Assembly: GCA_035630615.1 (NCBI GenBank)
Contig: DASQKI010000003.1
Location: 34,873 to 98,872, forward strand
Source of the DNA: DATFRX01 sp035630615
Lineage (GTDB): Bacteria; Actinomycetota; Actinomycetes; Propionibacteriales; Nocardioidaceae
Length of the DNA stretch: 64,000 nucleotides
Reading direction: 5' to 3'
This document shows positions 13,273 to 22,450 of this stretch, in pieces (position 1 is the stretch's first letter; each line of letters opens with the position of its first letter). The notes under the pieces are model-generated. The model saw only the letters and a list, made by a program, of their open reading frames with translations, was not told the origin of the DNA and did no database searches. A program made the translations under genes and the position numbers.

Positions 13273-13425
13273 CACGAGCGACGACCCCCGCCCGGCCAGC
13301 GAGGGTCGGTCGCTCTGGTGCCAAAACGGTCTCGATGGTGTCCCCTCGGCACCGGTGAATGCCCACCGCCTAGGGTTTGACTTCCCGGTTGCCTACCCGA
13401 CCCACCCGACCACGAGAGCCCGCCG

Positions 13426-16400
13426 ATGTCAGCTGCCGTCGAAGGACTGGACCCGCGCGCCAGTCTTCACGTGACGGCGGTTCTGGTCAGCCACGACGGC
13501 GCCCGGTGGCTCCCTCACGTACTCGACGCCTTGGAGCAGCAGCGTCGCCTGCCGAACGCGTTGGTCGCGGTCGACACCGGCTCGACCGACGCCTCGGTCC
13601 AGCTGTTGTCGGATCGGATCGGTGCGAGCAACGTCTGCCAGGTCGGTCGGTCGGCCGGCTATGGCGACGCCGTCGCGGCGGGGCTCGGCTACGTCGATCA
13701 GATGCCGGTCGGCTCCCGTCGGCGGGCGCTCACCCCAGCCGACGATCCAGCCGATCGTTCCCGCTGCTGGGTCTGGTTGCTGCACGACGACTCGGCGCCA
13801 GAGCCCGACGCCCTGGCCTGCCTGCTGTCCCAGGTCCGCGACGACGTCGCCCTCATCGGCCCGAAGATCCGCGAATGGCCGTCGCTGCGTCGCCTGCTCG
13901 AGGTCGGCGCCACGATCAGCGGCACCGGCCAGCGCGAGACGGGCCTCGAGCGTGGTGAGCCTGACCAGGGACAACACGACCGGCCGCGTGATGTCTTGGC
14001 CGTCAACACGGCCGGCATGCTGGTCCGGCGCGACGTCTGGGAGGCGCTGGGCGGGTTCGACTCCCGACTTCCGCTGTTCGGCGATGACCTCGACTTCGGA
14101 TGGCGCGTCGCCCGGGCCGGCTATCGAACCCGAACGGCTCCCGACTCGGTCATCTTCCACCTCGAAGCATCGGGCCGGGGGCTTCGGACCGCTGGCGCGC
14201 TGTCGGGCAGTCCGGTAGCGCAGCGGCGCCGGGCCGCGCTGTTCACCTTGTTGGCCAACGCCAGCCGGCTCGGCTTTTGGTGGCAGTCGTTCCGGCTGCT
14301 GCTCGGATCGCTGCTGCGGATCGTGGGCCTGCTGCTCGCGAAGGCACCTCGCGAGGCCCTCGACGAGCTTCGCGGCCTCGGCGCGGTCTACCTGCGGCCG
14401 GTCGTGATGCTGCGAGCGCGCCGTCGGCGCCGTCGGCAGGCCACGCGATCGCCGGCCGACGTGAGACATCTGCTGCCCAGTCCTCTGCTGCCCTATCGCC
14501 ACGGCGTCGACGCGGTGCTCGACATCGGCAACGCGCTGGTTCAGGCCGCCGGCGGCGGCAGCCAGCAACCGAAGCTCAGCGGCAAGCGGGCGGTCGTCGA
14601 GACCGGGCCGGTCGCGGCCGAGGTCGAGGAGTTGCCCACGACGGTGAGCATCGTCGGCCGTGTCGCGCGGCAGCCGTGGGTGGTGCTGGTCCTCGGTCTC
14701 CTCGCGCTGTCGATTTGGTCCGCACACGGTGCGCTCGGCTCCGGCCAACTGTCCGGCGGCGCCCTGTTGCCGGCGCCGGACGGCGTCGGCGCCTGGTGGA
14801 GTCTGATGTGGGACTCGTGGCATCCGGTCAGCGTCGGGTCGGACGCTCAGTCCGGACCGTACGTGTGGGTCATGGCGGTTGCCGGCACGCTCACCTTCGG
14901 CCAGCCGTGGTTGCTCGTCGACCTCCTCGTCTTGGCTGTGGTGCCGCTCAGCCTGATCACCGCCCATCGCCTCGCTCGCCAGCTCTTCGTGTCGCACCGA
15001 GTCCGGGTGTGGTGGTGTCTCGCGTACGCGATGGTGCCGGTGATGACCGGCGCATTGGCCCAGGGCCGGTTCGGGACCCTCGTCGGCATCATCGTGCTGC
15101 CGTGCGTCGCGACCGCCGCGATGGCGTTCATGGCCGGAGTCGGCTCGCCGTGGATGCTCGGACTGCGGCTCGGTCTGTGGCTGAGCCTGTTGGTCGCGTT
15201 CGTCCCGGTCGCCTACGCGATGACCGTGATCGGGCTGGTGCTGGCCGTCGCCTTGGGCCCGATCGGTGGCCGCACTCGGATGCGGTCCTTCGCACTGGTC
15301 CTCGCCGTTGCGGTCGTGCCGTGGCTCGTGCTGGGGCGCTGGATGTGGGATCGGGCCGTCGATCCGAACCTGGTTTGGTGGGAGGCCGGGCTTGCCGACG
15401 CGCGCGTCGACGGCTCGCCGATCTCTCTCGACCCGAGCGCGTTCGATCTGGCCGGTGGCATTCCTGGTGGGCCGGGCGGCGTTTGGGCCGGGCTCGGGGT
15501 GGTCGTCGTCGTCCTCGCCGTGCTGGGCCTCGGGCGCACCGACCGGCTGCGTGAGATCGGTCTGGCGTGGACCGTGGCGCTGATCGGCCTGGGCGTCGCG
15601 GTCGCGGGTGCCGGCCAGCGGGTCGACGTGGGGACCGGCGCCGAGTCGGTCTCGGTGTGGGTCGGCTTCCCGATGGTCTGTTGGCTCGCCGGCGTCGCGG
15701 TCGCCGCCGGCCTCGCCGCGGATGGTGCCGGCGGCTTCCTCGCCGGCCAAAACTTCGGCTGGCGCCAGCCGGTCGCGGTCGGAGCCGCTGTGGTGGCCGG
15801 ACTCGTCCCGCTGGTCGTCGCCGGCTGGTGGGTGCTGGGCGTCGACAGCCTGCTGGACCGCGACGACCCGGTGCCGGTTCCGGTCTATCTCGCCGCCCGC
15901 GCCGACAGCGCCGACCAGTCGGCGACTCTGATCTTGACCGGCTCGTCCGGCGACGGCGTGGGATACCAGATTCTTCGCGACGACGGCATTCGGCTCGGTG
16001 ACGAAACGGTCTTCCCGCCCCGGTCGGACCTGGCCGAGGTCGACCGGACGGTCGCTGGCCTCTTGAGTCATCCCGACATCGACACGATCGACAATCTGCT
16101 CGACCACGGCATCGGTGCGATCTACGTCGAGCCGCCGGTCGATCCGGCCGTGGAGTCGATGCTCGATGGCAGCGTCGGACTCACCCGCGCCGGCACCACC
16201 GATCCGGACGCCCGGGCATGGGCGCTCGACGCGCCCTCCGGCGCGGTCCGCGTGGTCGCGCCCAACGGAGACCCCGGCGACGCCGAGGTGCTCGAGGCAC
16301 CCGCCAGCCTCGAGGGCGACGTCGAGGTGCCAGCCGGCCCGGCCGGTCGCGAGCTGCGATTGGCGGCGTTGCCGTCGGATCAGTGGTCGGCCACCGGACC

Positions 16401-16578
16401 CGACGGAGCGCTGAAGTCGCGGACCACATCGAGTGGCACCCAGGCGTTCGTCGCACCCGACGACGGCGCCGTGACCCTCTCGTACGACTCGAACACCTGG
16501 CTGTGGACGCTGGCGCAATCGGCCCTCGCGTTCGTCGCGATCGTCGGCGCGTTGCCAGGACGGAGGCGTCGGACATGA
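13426..16578 (+). CDS. large membrane GT2 glycosyltransferase
   Basis: 1050 residues. The first 260 form a GT2 domain: VTAVLVSHDGARWL, VAVDTGSTDAS, LLHDDSAPEPDAL with D121-D122 as metal motif, and FGDDLDFGWRVARAGY. A basic linker is followed by ten or more membrane helices from about residue 415 to 815, then an extracytoplasmic beta-rich domain and a last helix before GRRRRT. Proteins of this layout stand next to whiB2 in many actinomycetes and are thought to build surface polysaccharides from nucleotide or lipid-linked sugars, but the substrate is unknown. It overlaps the next gene by ATGA, so the two products probably act together at the membrane. Confidence 0.85.
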   Translation: MSAAVEGLDPRASLHVTAVLVSHDGARWLPHVLDALEQQRRLPNALVAVDTGSTDASVQLLSDRIGASNVCQVGRSAGYGDAVAAGLGYVDQMPVGSRRRALTPADDPADRSRCWVWLLHDDSAPEPDALACLLSQVRDDVALIGPKIREWPSLRRLLEVGATISGTGQRETGLERGEPDQGQHDRPRDVLAVNTAGMLVRRDVWEALGGFDSRLPLFGDDLDFGWRVARAGYRTRTAPDSVIFHLEASGRGLRTAGALSGSPVAQRRRAALFTLLANASRLGFWWQSFRLLLGSLLRIVGLLLAKAPREALDELRGLGAVYLRPVVMLRARRRRRRQATRSPADVRHLLPSPLLPYRHGVDAVLDIGNALVQAAGGGSQQPKLSGKRAVVETGPVAAEVEELPTTVSIVGRVARQPWVVLVLGLLALSIWSAHGALGSGQLSGGALLPAPDGVGAWWSLMWDSWHPVSVGSDAQSGPYVWVMAVAGTLTFGQPWLLVDLLVLAVVPLSLITAHRLARQLFVSHRVRVWWCLAYAMVPVMTGALAQGRFGTLVGIIVLPCVATAAMAFMAGVGSPWMLGLRLGLWLSLLVAFVPVAYAMTVIGLVLAVALGPIGGRTRMRSFALVLAVAVVPWLVLGRWMWDRAVDPNLVWWEAGLADARVDGSPISLDPSAFDLAGGIPGGPGGVWAGLGVVVVVLAVLGLGRTDRLREIGLAWTVALIGLGVAVAGAGQRVDVGTGAESVSVWVGFPMVCWLAGVAVAAGLAADGAGGFLAGQNFGWRQPVAVGAAVVAGLVPLVVAGWWVLGVDSLLDRDDPVPVPVYLAARADSADQSATLILTGSSGDGVGYQILRDDGIRLGDETVFPPRSDLAEVDRTVAGLLSHPDIDTIDNLLDHGIGAIYVEPPVDPAVESMLDGSVGLTRAGTTDPDARAWALDAPSGAVRVVAPNGDPGDAEVLEAPASLEGDVEVPAGPAGRELRLAALPSDQWSATGPDGALKSRTTSSGTQAFVAPDDGAVTLSYDSNTWLWTLAQSALAFVAIVGALPGRRRRT

Positions 16579-18095
16579 CCGCTCAGCAGCCTGGATCGCG
16601 CCGGACCCACCGGCAGCGCACTCGTCGACCCAGTCGCACGCCGTCCCGGTGGCCACGGGCCATGCCGCTGGTCGTTCTCGTGATCCTGGCCGGTCTATTG
16701 GGTCTCGCGACGGTTCGCGCTTCCGAGCCGGCCCCGGCTCCGCCGGCGTCGACCGAGCTGCCGTTGAGTCAGACCGACCTGACGTGTCCCTCGGTCGGGG
16801 CCGCGAAGCTCCCGGCGTCCAAGGCCGGCATCGGCGTCACCAGTCACGCCGGCGGCAAAACCGGCGGCGACGGCGGGGTCGAGGTCACGCCGCTGCCCGA
16901 CGGCAAGGCCGACAAGCCGGAACCAGCGCCGGCGGCCGGGGTCTGGTCGGTGGTGCAGCAAGGCGACGACGCAGCGCAGCCCGTCCTAGTGTCGGCGACC
17001 GGATCGATGGCCACCGGTGCCGCGGCGTTCGCGGCGACACGTGCAGACGACGAGGCGGGTGGTGGACTCGCCGTCACGTCGTGCCCGCCGCCGGCCCGTG
17101 AGGCGTGGTTCTTGGGCGCCGGCAGCACCGTTAGTCACTCCAGCACTCTGTTGCTCAGCAACCCCGGCGTGACAGACGCCATCGTCGACGTCTCACTTCT
17201 CACCAGCGAGGGCCTCAAGGAGCCAGTGAGCACGACCGGACTCGCGATCGAGTCGCACGACGTCGAGCGACTCAGCCTGTCCGACTTCGCCGCCGGTGAG
17301 GGAGAGGCCGTGATCCAGGTCGCCGCGTCCCAGGGGCAGGTAACCGCGCAGGTGCTCGACTACTGGTCGGCGACGTTGGCCCCAGCGGGAACCGAGTGGA
17401 TCCCGACGGCGCAACCGCCGGACACCACGCTCACCGTGACGCCGGCGATCGAGGACGCCGGACGCCAGGATCTGATCCTGGGCAATCCGGGTGATCGCAC
17501 GGCCACCGTCGACATCCAGGTGATCGGTCCCAACGGCACGTTCCCCGTCAAGGACTTCGAGAGCGCCTCGGTCGACGAGGGCGGGGTCGACGTCGTGCCG
17601 ATACCGAAGTCGGTGGGCGGCGAGACGGTGGCGCTCCAACTCGAGGCCGACCAGCCGATCGTGGCCTCGGTACGGTCCACCTCCGGCGACAGCCCGGCCG
17701 ACATCGCCTACGGCACGAGTGCCCCGGAGATCAGCGACCCGGCGATCGTCCCGGTCGACCTGACGTCGATCGATCCGTCCGGCGTCAGCCTCGCTGTCAC
17801 CAGTGCCGAACCGGACGCCGAGGCGACGCTGTCGGTCGAGGTGAAAGCCGAGGACGGGTCGTCGCTGGGCGAGCGGACGCTGACCGTGCCGGCCGGCAGG
17901 ACCGTGTCGTGGCGCACTGGCAACCGTGCGGACCTCGGGACCAACGCGAGCAAGGTCGCCTACCTCGTGGTGACACCGAGATCTGGCACCGTCCGGGCGG
18001 CGGCTGTCTACGAGTCCGACGATGCCTGGTCGTCGCTGCCGCTCCAGAGCGCCCCGACGTACGCGGTCGCGCCCGGCGTCTATCCGCTCGACTAG
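16575..18095 (+). CDS. DUF5719-like secreted or membrane-anchored protein
   Basis: 506 residues. A basic N-terminus (RRTHRQRTRRPSR) is followed by one hydrophobic segment at about 35-54, so the protein is anchored with its bulk outside. The remainder is Ala/Val/Thr-rich and looks like a series of beta-sandwich modules; segments such as LLLSNPGVTDAIVDVSL and LILGNPGDRTATVDIQV are internal repeats of the same fold. It is coupled by an ATGA overlap to the membrane glycosyltransferase upstream, which suggests a shared cell-envelope task. No catalytic motif is visible. The family name is from resemblance to actinobacterial DUF5719 proteins in this same position. Confidence 0.75.
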   Translation: MTAQQPGSRRTHRQRTRRPSRTPSRWPRAMPLVVLVILAGLLGLATVRASEPAPAPPASTELPLSQTDLTCPSVGAAKLPASKAGIGVTSHAGGKTGGDGGVEVTPLPDGKADKPEPAPAAGVWSVVQQGDDAAQPVLVSATGSMATGAAAFAATRADDEAGGGLAVTSCPPPAREAWFLGAGSTVSHSSTLLLSNPGVTDAIVDVSLLTSEGLKEPVSTTGLAIESHDVERLSLSDFAAGEGEAVIQVAASQGQVTAQVLDYWSATLAPAGTEWIPTAQPPDTTLTVTPAIEDAGRQDLILGNPGDRTATVDIQVIGPNGTFPVKDFESASVDEGGVDVVPIPKSVGGETVALQLEADQPIVASVRSTSGDSPADIAYGTSAPEISDPAIVPVDLTSIDPSGVSLAVTSAEPDAEATLSVEVKAEDGSSLGERTLTVPAGRTVSWRTGNRADLGTNASKVAYLVVTPRSGTVRAAAVYESDDAWSSLPLQSAPTYAVAPGVYPLD

Positions 18096-18562
18096 GCCAG
18101 GTCGACGCGCGGATCGACTTCGTCGTGGGAGCGGCCGAGCAGCTCGGCGATCTGGTCGACCAGCGCCGCGTAGACGAGATCGCGCTCGCCCGTCAGGTTG
18201 GCGTCGCGCAGCAGCCGAGCCCGGATCGGCAACCGGTAGACCACGATGCGGGTCGGCCGGTGAGATCGTCCCGGCACGAGCGTTGCCAGCGGTACGCGCT
18301 CGGGCTGCCAGTCGTCGTCGACCCACGGCACCTCTTCGAGACCGAACTCGACATCCGCGAGCTCGACGCGCCAACGCTTCTCCAGCTCGGCAACCACGCC
18401 GGCGACGACCGCGTCGAACCGCTCGCGTCGGCTACGGTCGCCGGGGACCCCGTCGGGGGTGTGCGGACCCGGCACGATCCAAGGTCCGCGCCGATCGCGG
18501 CCGCGTCGATCCCGGCAGCGTCGACCCCGGTTGGCTCGGCGGCTCGGGGCGTCGTCCGGCAT
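18092..18562 (-). CDS. metallopeptidase-like protein (Rv3259/zincin_1 family) without HExxH
   Basis: 156 residues. The conserved body runs SRRERFDAVVAGVVAELEKRW...VELADVEFGLEEVP, then IVVYRLPIRAR and the C-terminal LLGRSHDEVDPRVD. This corresponds closely to M. tuberculosis Rv3259 in the equivalent place. In true members of the zincin-like family the C-terminal helix carries HExxH; here the equivalent segment reads LVYAALVDQIAEL, with no histidine, so zinc-dependent proteolysis is unlikely. The N-terminal 40 residues are Arg-rich. The stop overlaps that of the convergent upstream gene by four bases; it is divergent from the DUF3499 gene. Confidence 0.75.
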   Translation of the reverse strand: MPDDAPSRRANRGRRCRDRRGRDRRGPWIVPGPHTPDGVPGDRSRRERFDAVVAGVVAELEKRWRVELADVEFGLEEVPWVDDDWQPERVPLATLVPGRSHRPTRIVVYRLPIRARLLRDANLTGERDLVYAALVDQIAELLGRSHDEVDPRVDLA

Positions 18563-18655
18563 GGACCCGAGGCTACTGCCGCACCCGACACGTCCGCTGG
18601 TGGCGACGCCGGCGGGTCGCGACGGGTACCGTCTGCTTGTGAGTGAGGAGCGGGC

Positions 18656-19009
18656 GTGACGATTCGGCGTCGATGTACGAGAACCGCGTGCCCTCGGTCC
18701 GCGGTGGCGACGCTGACGTACGTGTATGCCGACCAGACCGCCGTCCTCGGCCCGCTCGCAACGTACGCCGAACCGCACGCCTACGACCTGTGCGAGGAGC
18801 ACTCCGAGCGACTCTCGGCGCCGCGCGGGTGGGAGGTCGTGCGGCTGGCCCCGGATCCGGATGCCGGCGGTCCGAGCAGCGACGACCTCGAGGCACTGGC
18901 CAACGCGGTCCGCGAGGCGGCCAAGCCGCCACCGACCGACGAGCCGCACGGCCACGCGATCGAGGTCGGTCGGCGCGGCCACCTGCGGGCGCTGCGGTCC
19001 CTCGACTGA
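18656..19009 (+). CDS. DUF3499 family protein
   Basis: 117 residues. The N-terminus RRCTRTACPRSAVATLTYVYADQTAVLGPL followed by YDLCEEHSERL is the hallmark of the actinobacterial DUF3499 family (M. tuberculosis Rv3258). The CxxxxC pair and the later CEEH could make a small zinc site. The function is unknown. The GTG start follows GTGAGGAG. The C-terminal half is charged and probably flexible. Conserved neighbours (metallopeptidase-like protein on one side, mannose-metabolism genes on the other) are the same in mycobacteria. Confidence 0.85.
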   Translation: MTIRRRCTRTACPRSAVATLTYVYADQTAVLGPLATYAEPHAYDLCEEHSERLSAPRGWEVVRLAPDPDAGGPSSDDLEALANAVREAAKPPPTDEPHGHAIEVGRRGHLRALRSLD

Positions 19010-19123
19010 CCGCGACGGCAGCGACCGTCCACCGCTGCGCGGACGACGGCGAGGCACCGCGTTGTGAGAGGCTCGGTCGCTAGAGGTCTGCAGCGGTCAC
19101 GATCCCCGGGAGGTTGCCGCCGA

Positions 19124-20245
19124 ATGAGCGCGACGTGGCTGGCGACTCCGACGTCGTCGGACGGTGAGCTCGCCGTCGACGGCGGCCTGCCTCGATGCGT
19201 CGTGTTCGATCTCGACGGCACCTTGACCGGCTCGAAGGTGCCGATCGAGCGCCCGATGGCCGAGGCCCTGCTGGAGCTGGTGCGGCGGCTCGACGTCGGC
19301 ATCGTGACGGGTGGTCGCTACAAGCTGATCGAGGCGCAGGTCCTGCCGTACCTCGACGAGCTCGGCTGGTCGGATGACGACCGTCGTCGCCTGCATTTGC
19401 TGCCTGCGTGTGGCACGCAGCGTCGCCGGTGGGACGGACGGAGCTGGCATCAGGAGTTTCGGGAGGACCTCGACCCGAGCGACCGGGAGCGGGTTCCCGA
19501 GGTGCTGATCGGCGCGGCAAAGGAGCTCGGCCTGTTCGAGAGCCGGCAGTGGGGTGACTACGTCGACGACCGAGGTGGCCAGATCACCTACTCCGTCTTC
19601 GGGCAGACTGCTCCGCTCGAGGTGAAGCAGGCCTGGGATCCGGACGGCACCAAGAAGGAACGCATCCGACTTCTGGTCGCAGAGCGGCTGCCGCATCTGT
19701 CCGTCGCCAGCGGGGCATCGTCGTCGATCGACGTGACCCGGCCGGGACGGGACAAGGCGTTCGGGGTCGAGCGGTTGGCGGCGGCGCTCGGAGTACGGCT
19801 CGGGCAACTCGTGTTCGTCGGCGACCGGCTGCAGGACGGAGGCAATGACGCCTCGCTCCATCGGCTCCCGGTGGCACTGGTGTCGGTCCAACGACCGTCC
19901 GACACGCTGACGTGGGCCCGAGAGCTCGTCGACCGACTCGATGGGTCGCGGATCGAGGATGCGCGACGACCTCGTGATTCAATGTCCGGGCATCGAGCAC
20001 CAGCCGTTAGCCCGCCGGAACGCGATCAGGAGTCACCGATGAACCTCGACGCGACGCTGTTGGAGATCCTCGTCTGCCCCGACTGCCGGTCCAAGCTCTC
20101 GGTCGACGACTCGGCGTCGGAGCTGGTGTGCAATGGATGCGGCCTCGCCTATCCCGTTCGCGACGACATTCCGGTGATGCTGGTCGAGGAGGCGCGACGA
20201 CCCGACGCCGACAGCGCCGAGTCGCCCGCCGACGAGGACGCCTGA
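19124..20245 (+). CDS. HAD-IIB family phosphatase/phosphomannomutase-like protein in frame with a Trm112-like domain
   Basis: 373-codon frame with no stop between two parts. Residues 24-290 are a HAD-IIB domain: [13 protein letters not shown] with D29 and D31 as nucleophile and acid/base, IVTGGRYK, a central cap, and [14 protein letters not shown] for magnesium. This HAD class contains the eukaryotic-type phosphomannomutases. From residue 306 the frame becomes a complete Trm112-like zinc-ribbon (CPDC at 318-321, CNGC at 336-339). Mycobacteria have a phosphohexomutase-type ManB near this position; here the HAD protein may replace it, but that is inference. ATG at 19124 follows GGGAGG. Either a true fusion, or two genes whose stop was lost; see the internal start at 20039. 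Confidence 0.75.
   Translation: MSATWLATPTSSDGELAVDGGLPRCVVFDLDGTLTGSKVPIERPMAEALLELVRRLDVGIVTGGRYKLIEAQVLPYLDELGWSDDDRRRLHLLPACGTQRRRWDGRSWHQEFREDLDPSDRERVPEVLIGAAKELGLFESRQWGDYVDDRGGQITYSVFGQTAPLEVKQAWDPDGTKKERIRLLVAERLPHLSVASGASSSIDVTRPGRDKAFGVERLAAALGVRLGQLVFVGDRLQDGGNDASLHRLPVALVSVQRPSDTLTWARELVDRLDGSRIEDARRPRDSMSGHRAPAVSPPERDQESPMNLDATLLEILVCPDCRSKLSVDDSASELVCNGCGLAYPVRDDIPVMLVEEARRPDADSAESPADEDA
20039..20245 (+). CDS. Trm112 family protein from an internal start
   Basis: ATG at 20039 is preceded by AGGAG with a six-base spacer and would give a 68-residue protein starting [15 protein letters not shown], the exact type of beginning seen in free-standing bacterial Trm112 proteins. Two CxxC pairs (CPDC, CNGC) form a probable zinc ribbon, then [13 protein letters not shown] is the conserved family end and an acidic tail follows. 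Trm112 proteins partner methyltransferases; bacterial roles are less clear. The frame is the same as the HAD gene, so a separate product requires re-initiation here. It sits just before the SIS-domain gene. Confidence 0.6.
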   Translation: MNLDATLLEILVCPDCRSKLSVDDSASELVCNGCGLAYPVRDDIPVMLVEEARRPDADSAESPADEDA

Positions 20246-20271
20246 GGCGGCGGCACAGGAGACGGCATCCC

Positions 20272-21294
20272 GTGTTCGACGACGCACTGCTGGACGACGC
20301 CTCGGCGCTGGCCGCCGCTGATCCGAGCCTGCGCCCGTTGGCCGAGGCCGGGGCCCGTGTGCGACGAGAGGTCGCCGCGGGCCTGGAGGCTCTCAGCGGG
20401 TTCGAGAGCGAGGTCCGACCGCGTGCCGTCGTCGCCGCCGGCAACGACTCACGCCTCCTCCGGGCGGTTCTCGAACCCTGGTGCCCGGTGCCTTTCGTGG
20501 CCTGGCCCGGCCCCGGGCTGCCCGGCTGGGTCGGCGCCCTCGACGCCGTCGTCGTCATGGCGCAGACCAGCGGAGACTCGTCGGCCTCGTCGGCGGTCTC
20601 CGAGGCCACTCGACGCGGCGCGGTCCTCATCGTCACCTGCGATCCGCACTCCGACGTCGCCGAGATGGCCGCCGGCAGGTACACGACGCTGCTGCCCGTG
20701 ACGACGGGCGACCCGCTGGCAGCCGCGCTTGTCGCGCTCCAGGCCCTGCACCTGCTCGGCCTCGGGCCTGACGTCGACGCCGAGGCTGTCGCGACCGCGC
20801 TCGATCGGGTGGCGGAGGAGTGCTCGCCGTTTCACGACATCGTGCAAAACCCGGCCAAGGAGCTGGCGCTGACGCTGGCCGACGTCAATCCGCTGCTGTG
20901 GGGAGGCTCGGTGCTGGGCGCCCGAGCGGCCCGACGGGTGGCCGAGGCGATCCGCCGGGTGTCGGGCCGATCGTCGCTCGCCGCCGACGCCGACCACCTG
21001 CTGCCGGTGCTCGCCGCTGCGAAGCGACCCGACGTGTTCGCCGATCCCTACGAGTCGCGCGCCTCGACGCTGCCGCCGGCGCTGGTGATCCTCGACGACG
21101 GCACCCAGGATTCTGTCGTACGGGTGCAGCGCGGCCGCCTGATGACCGGCGCCGAGGCGCACGGCGTACGCGTGAAGACGCTGACCTGCGATCACGGTCC
21201 GGAGATCGCCCGCTATGCGTCGCTGCTGTCGCAGGGCAGCTACGCGGCCGCCTATCTCGGAGTCGGTCTCGGATCCGATCCGGCAGCGTTGTAG
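20272..21294 (+). CDS. SIS domain protein (Rv3256/TobH-like)
   Basis: 340 residues with a sugar-isomerase fold: VVAAGNDSRLLRAVLEPW, VVVMAQTSGDSSASSAVSEATRRG and VTCDPHSDVAEMA in the first half, and the FHDIVQNPAKELALTLADVNPLLWGGS and LDDGTQDSVVRVQRG segments in the second. Proteins of this kind lie between manB and manA in actinomycetes and resemble the C-terminal part of bifunctional phosphoglucose/phosphomannose isomerases. An isomerase activity on a hexose phosphate is plausible but not shown. The GTG start has CAGGAGA about nine bases upstream. It ends five bases before manA, so the two are co-transcribed. Confidence 0.82.
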   Translation: MFDDALLDDASALAAADPSLRPLAEAGARVRREVAAGLEALSGFESEVRPRAVVAAGNDSRLLRAVLEPWCPVPFVAWPGPGLPGWVGALDAVVVMAQTSGDSSASSAVSEATRRGAVLIVTCDPHSDVAEMAAGRYTTLLPVTTGDPLAAALVALQALHLLGLGPDVDAEAVATALDRVAEECSPFHDIVQNPAKELALTLADVNPLLWGGSVLGARAARRVAEAIRRVSGRSSLAADADHLLPVLAAAKRPDVFADPYESRASTLPPALVILDDGTQDSVVRVQRGRLMTGAEAHGVRVKTLTCDHGPEIARYASLLSQGSYAAAYLGVGLGSDPAAL

Positions 21295-21299
21295 GCCCG

Positions 21300-22382
21300 A
21301 TGTACCCGATGCGCAACCCCATCCGTCGCTACGACTGGGGATCGACGGAGGTCATCCCGGAGCTGCTCGGCGTGACGCCGGACGGCCAGCCGCAGGCCGA
21401 GCTGTGGATGGGCGCCTACGAGACCGAGTCGTCGCTGGTGCGGATCGACCGGCGTTGGCACGACCTCGCGGCGGTGTTGCGGGCCCGTGGCGAGCCGCGG
21501 CTGCCGTTTCTCGCGAAGGTGACCGCGATCGGCGCTCCGCTGTCGCTGCAGATCCATCCGGTCGCCGGGCCGCACGCGAAGACCGAGATGCTGTACGCGT
21601 GGCAGCCGTGCCGTGTGCTGTGCGGCTTCCGCGACGCCGCGACGGTGCGGACGCTGCTCGCCGATCTCCGTGATGCCGCCGCCGGTCGAGAGGTCGCCGG
21701 GATCGTCGACAGTCTGCTCGAGCGCACCGACTACCAGGACGCGCTGCGCGACTGCTTCGGCCGGCTGCTGGCGATCGATGGAGACCGGGTCGCGGCGGTC
21801 CGAGACGACCTGCGGCGGCTGCCGCGATGGCACCCGGTCGCGGCGGCCGTCGACGAGCTTGCGGCTCATCATCCGACCGATCCGGCGGTCCTCGCGCCGA
21901 TGCTGTTGGCCGACGTCACCCTGGCGCCGGGGGAGGCGATCGTGTGCCGACCCGGTCAGCCGCACACGTACCTGTCCGGCGTTGGCATCGAGGTACAGTC
22001 CAACTCCGACTCGGTCGTACGGGCCGGCCTGACGTCGAAGTCGGTCGACCGTGACGCGTTCGTCGCCGGACTCGTCACGCGGGCCGGCGCCGCCCGGGTG
22101 ACGCCCAGCGCCTGTGGGCCCGAACGGGTCTACGCGCCCGAGGGTGTCGACGTCGCGCTAGGCGTGGTGGGCGACGTCGCCGACCGATCGACGCGGCTCG
22201 CCGACGGGGTAGCGGGCCCGCAGATCCTGTTTTGCGTCGAGGGCGGCTACGCCGTCAGCCGGGGATCGGTCGCGCTCGAGCTGCGCCATGGCGAGTCGGC
22301 CTTCGTCCCCGCGTCGACCGCCGACGTCGTCGTCCGCGGCAAAGGCAGCCTCGCCCGCGTCAGCACCGGTCGTCGCGGGTAG
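21300..22382 (+). CDS. manA: mannose-6-phosphate isomerase, class I
   Basis: 360 residues. It opens NPIRRYDWGS and has AELWMGAY, the zinc-site LSLQIHP (Q84, H86), E96 and the cupin segment APGEAIVCRPGQPHTYLSG, then QSNSDSVVRAGLTSKSVD. These are the type I isomerase motifs; the enzyme links fructose-6-phosphate to mannose-6-phosphate and feeds GDP-mannose synthesis with ManC. It is some 40 residues shorter than most relatives: about 30 residues normally between QxHP and the HKPE block are missing and HKPE reads AKTE, keeping Lys and the ligand Glu. The start is ATG at 21300; ATG at 21309 is also possible. Confidence 0.9.
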   Translation: MYPMRNPIRRYDWGSTEVIPELLGVTPDGQPQAELWMGAYETESSLVRIDRRWHDLAAVLRARGEPRLPFLAKVTAIGAPLSLQIHPVAGPHAKTEMLYAWQPCRVLCGFRDAATVRTLLADLRDAAAGREVAGIVDSLLERTDYQDALRDCFGRLLAIDGDRVAAVRDDLRRLPRWHPVAAAVDELAAHHPTDPAVLAPMLLADVTLAPGEAIVCRPGQPHTYLSGVGIEVQSNSDSVVRAGLTSKSVDRDAFVAGLVTRAGAARVTPSACGPERVYAPEGVDVALGVVGDVADRSTRLADGVAGPQILFCVEGGYAVSRGSVALELRHGESAFVPASTADVVVRGKGSLARVSTGRRG

Positions 22383-22450
22383 TCGTCCGCGTCGAATTCG
22401 TATCGTCTGGCACTCTGAAGCCCTCGTACGTCGAGCAGAATCGGGAATCG

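Noticed and set aside
13429..16656. A 1075-codon open frame on the minus strand opposite the membrane glycosyltransferase
   Set aside because: It is a by-product of high GC in the third position of the real gene; composition is Arg/Asp/His-rich without family motifs, and the plus-strand gene has clear domains.
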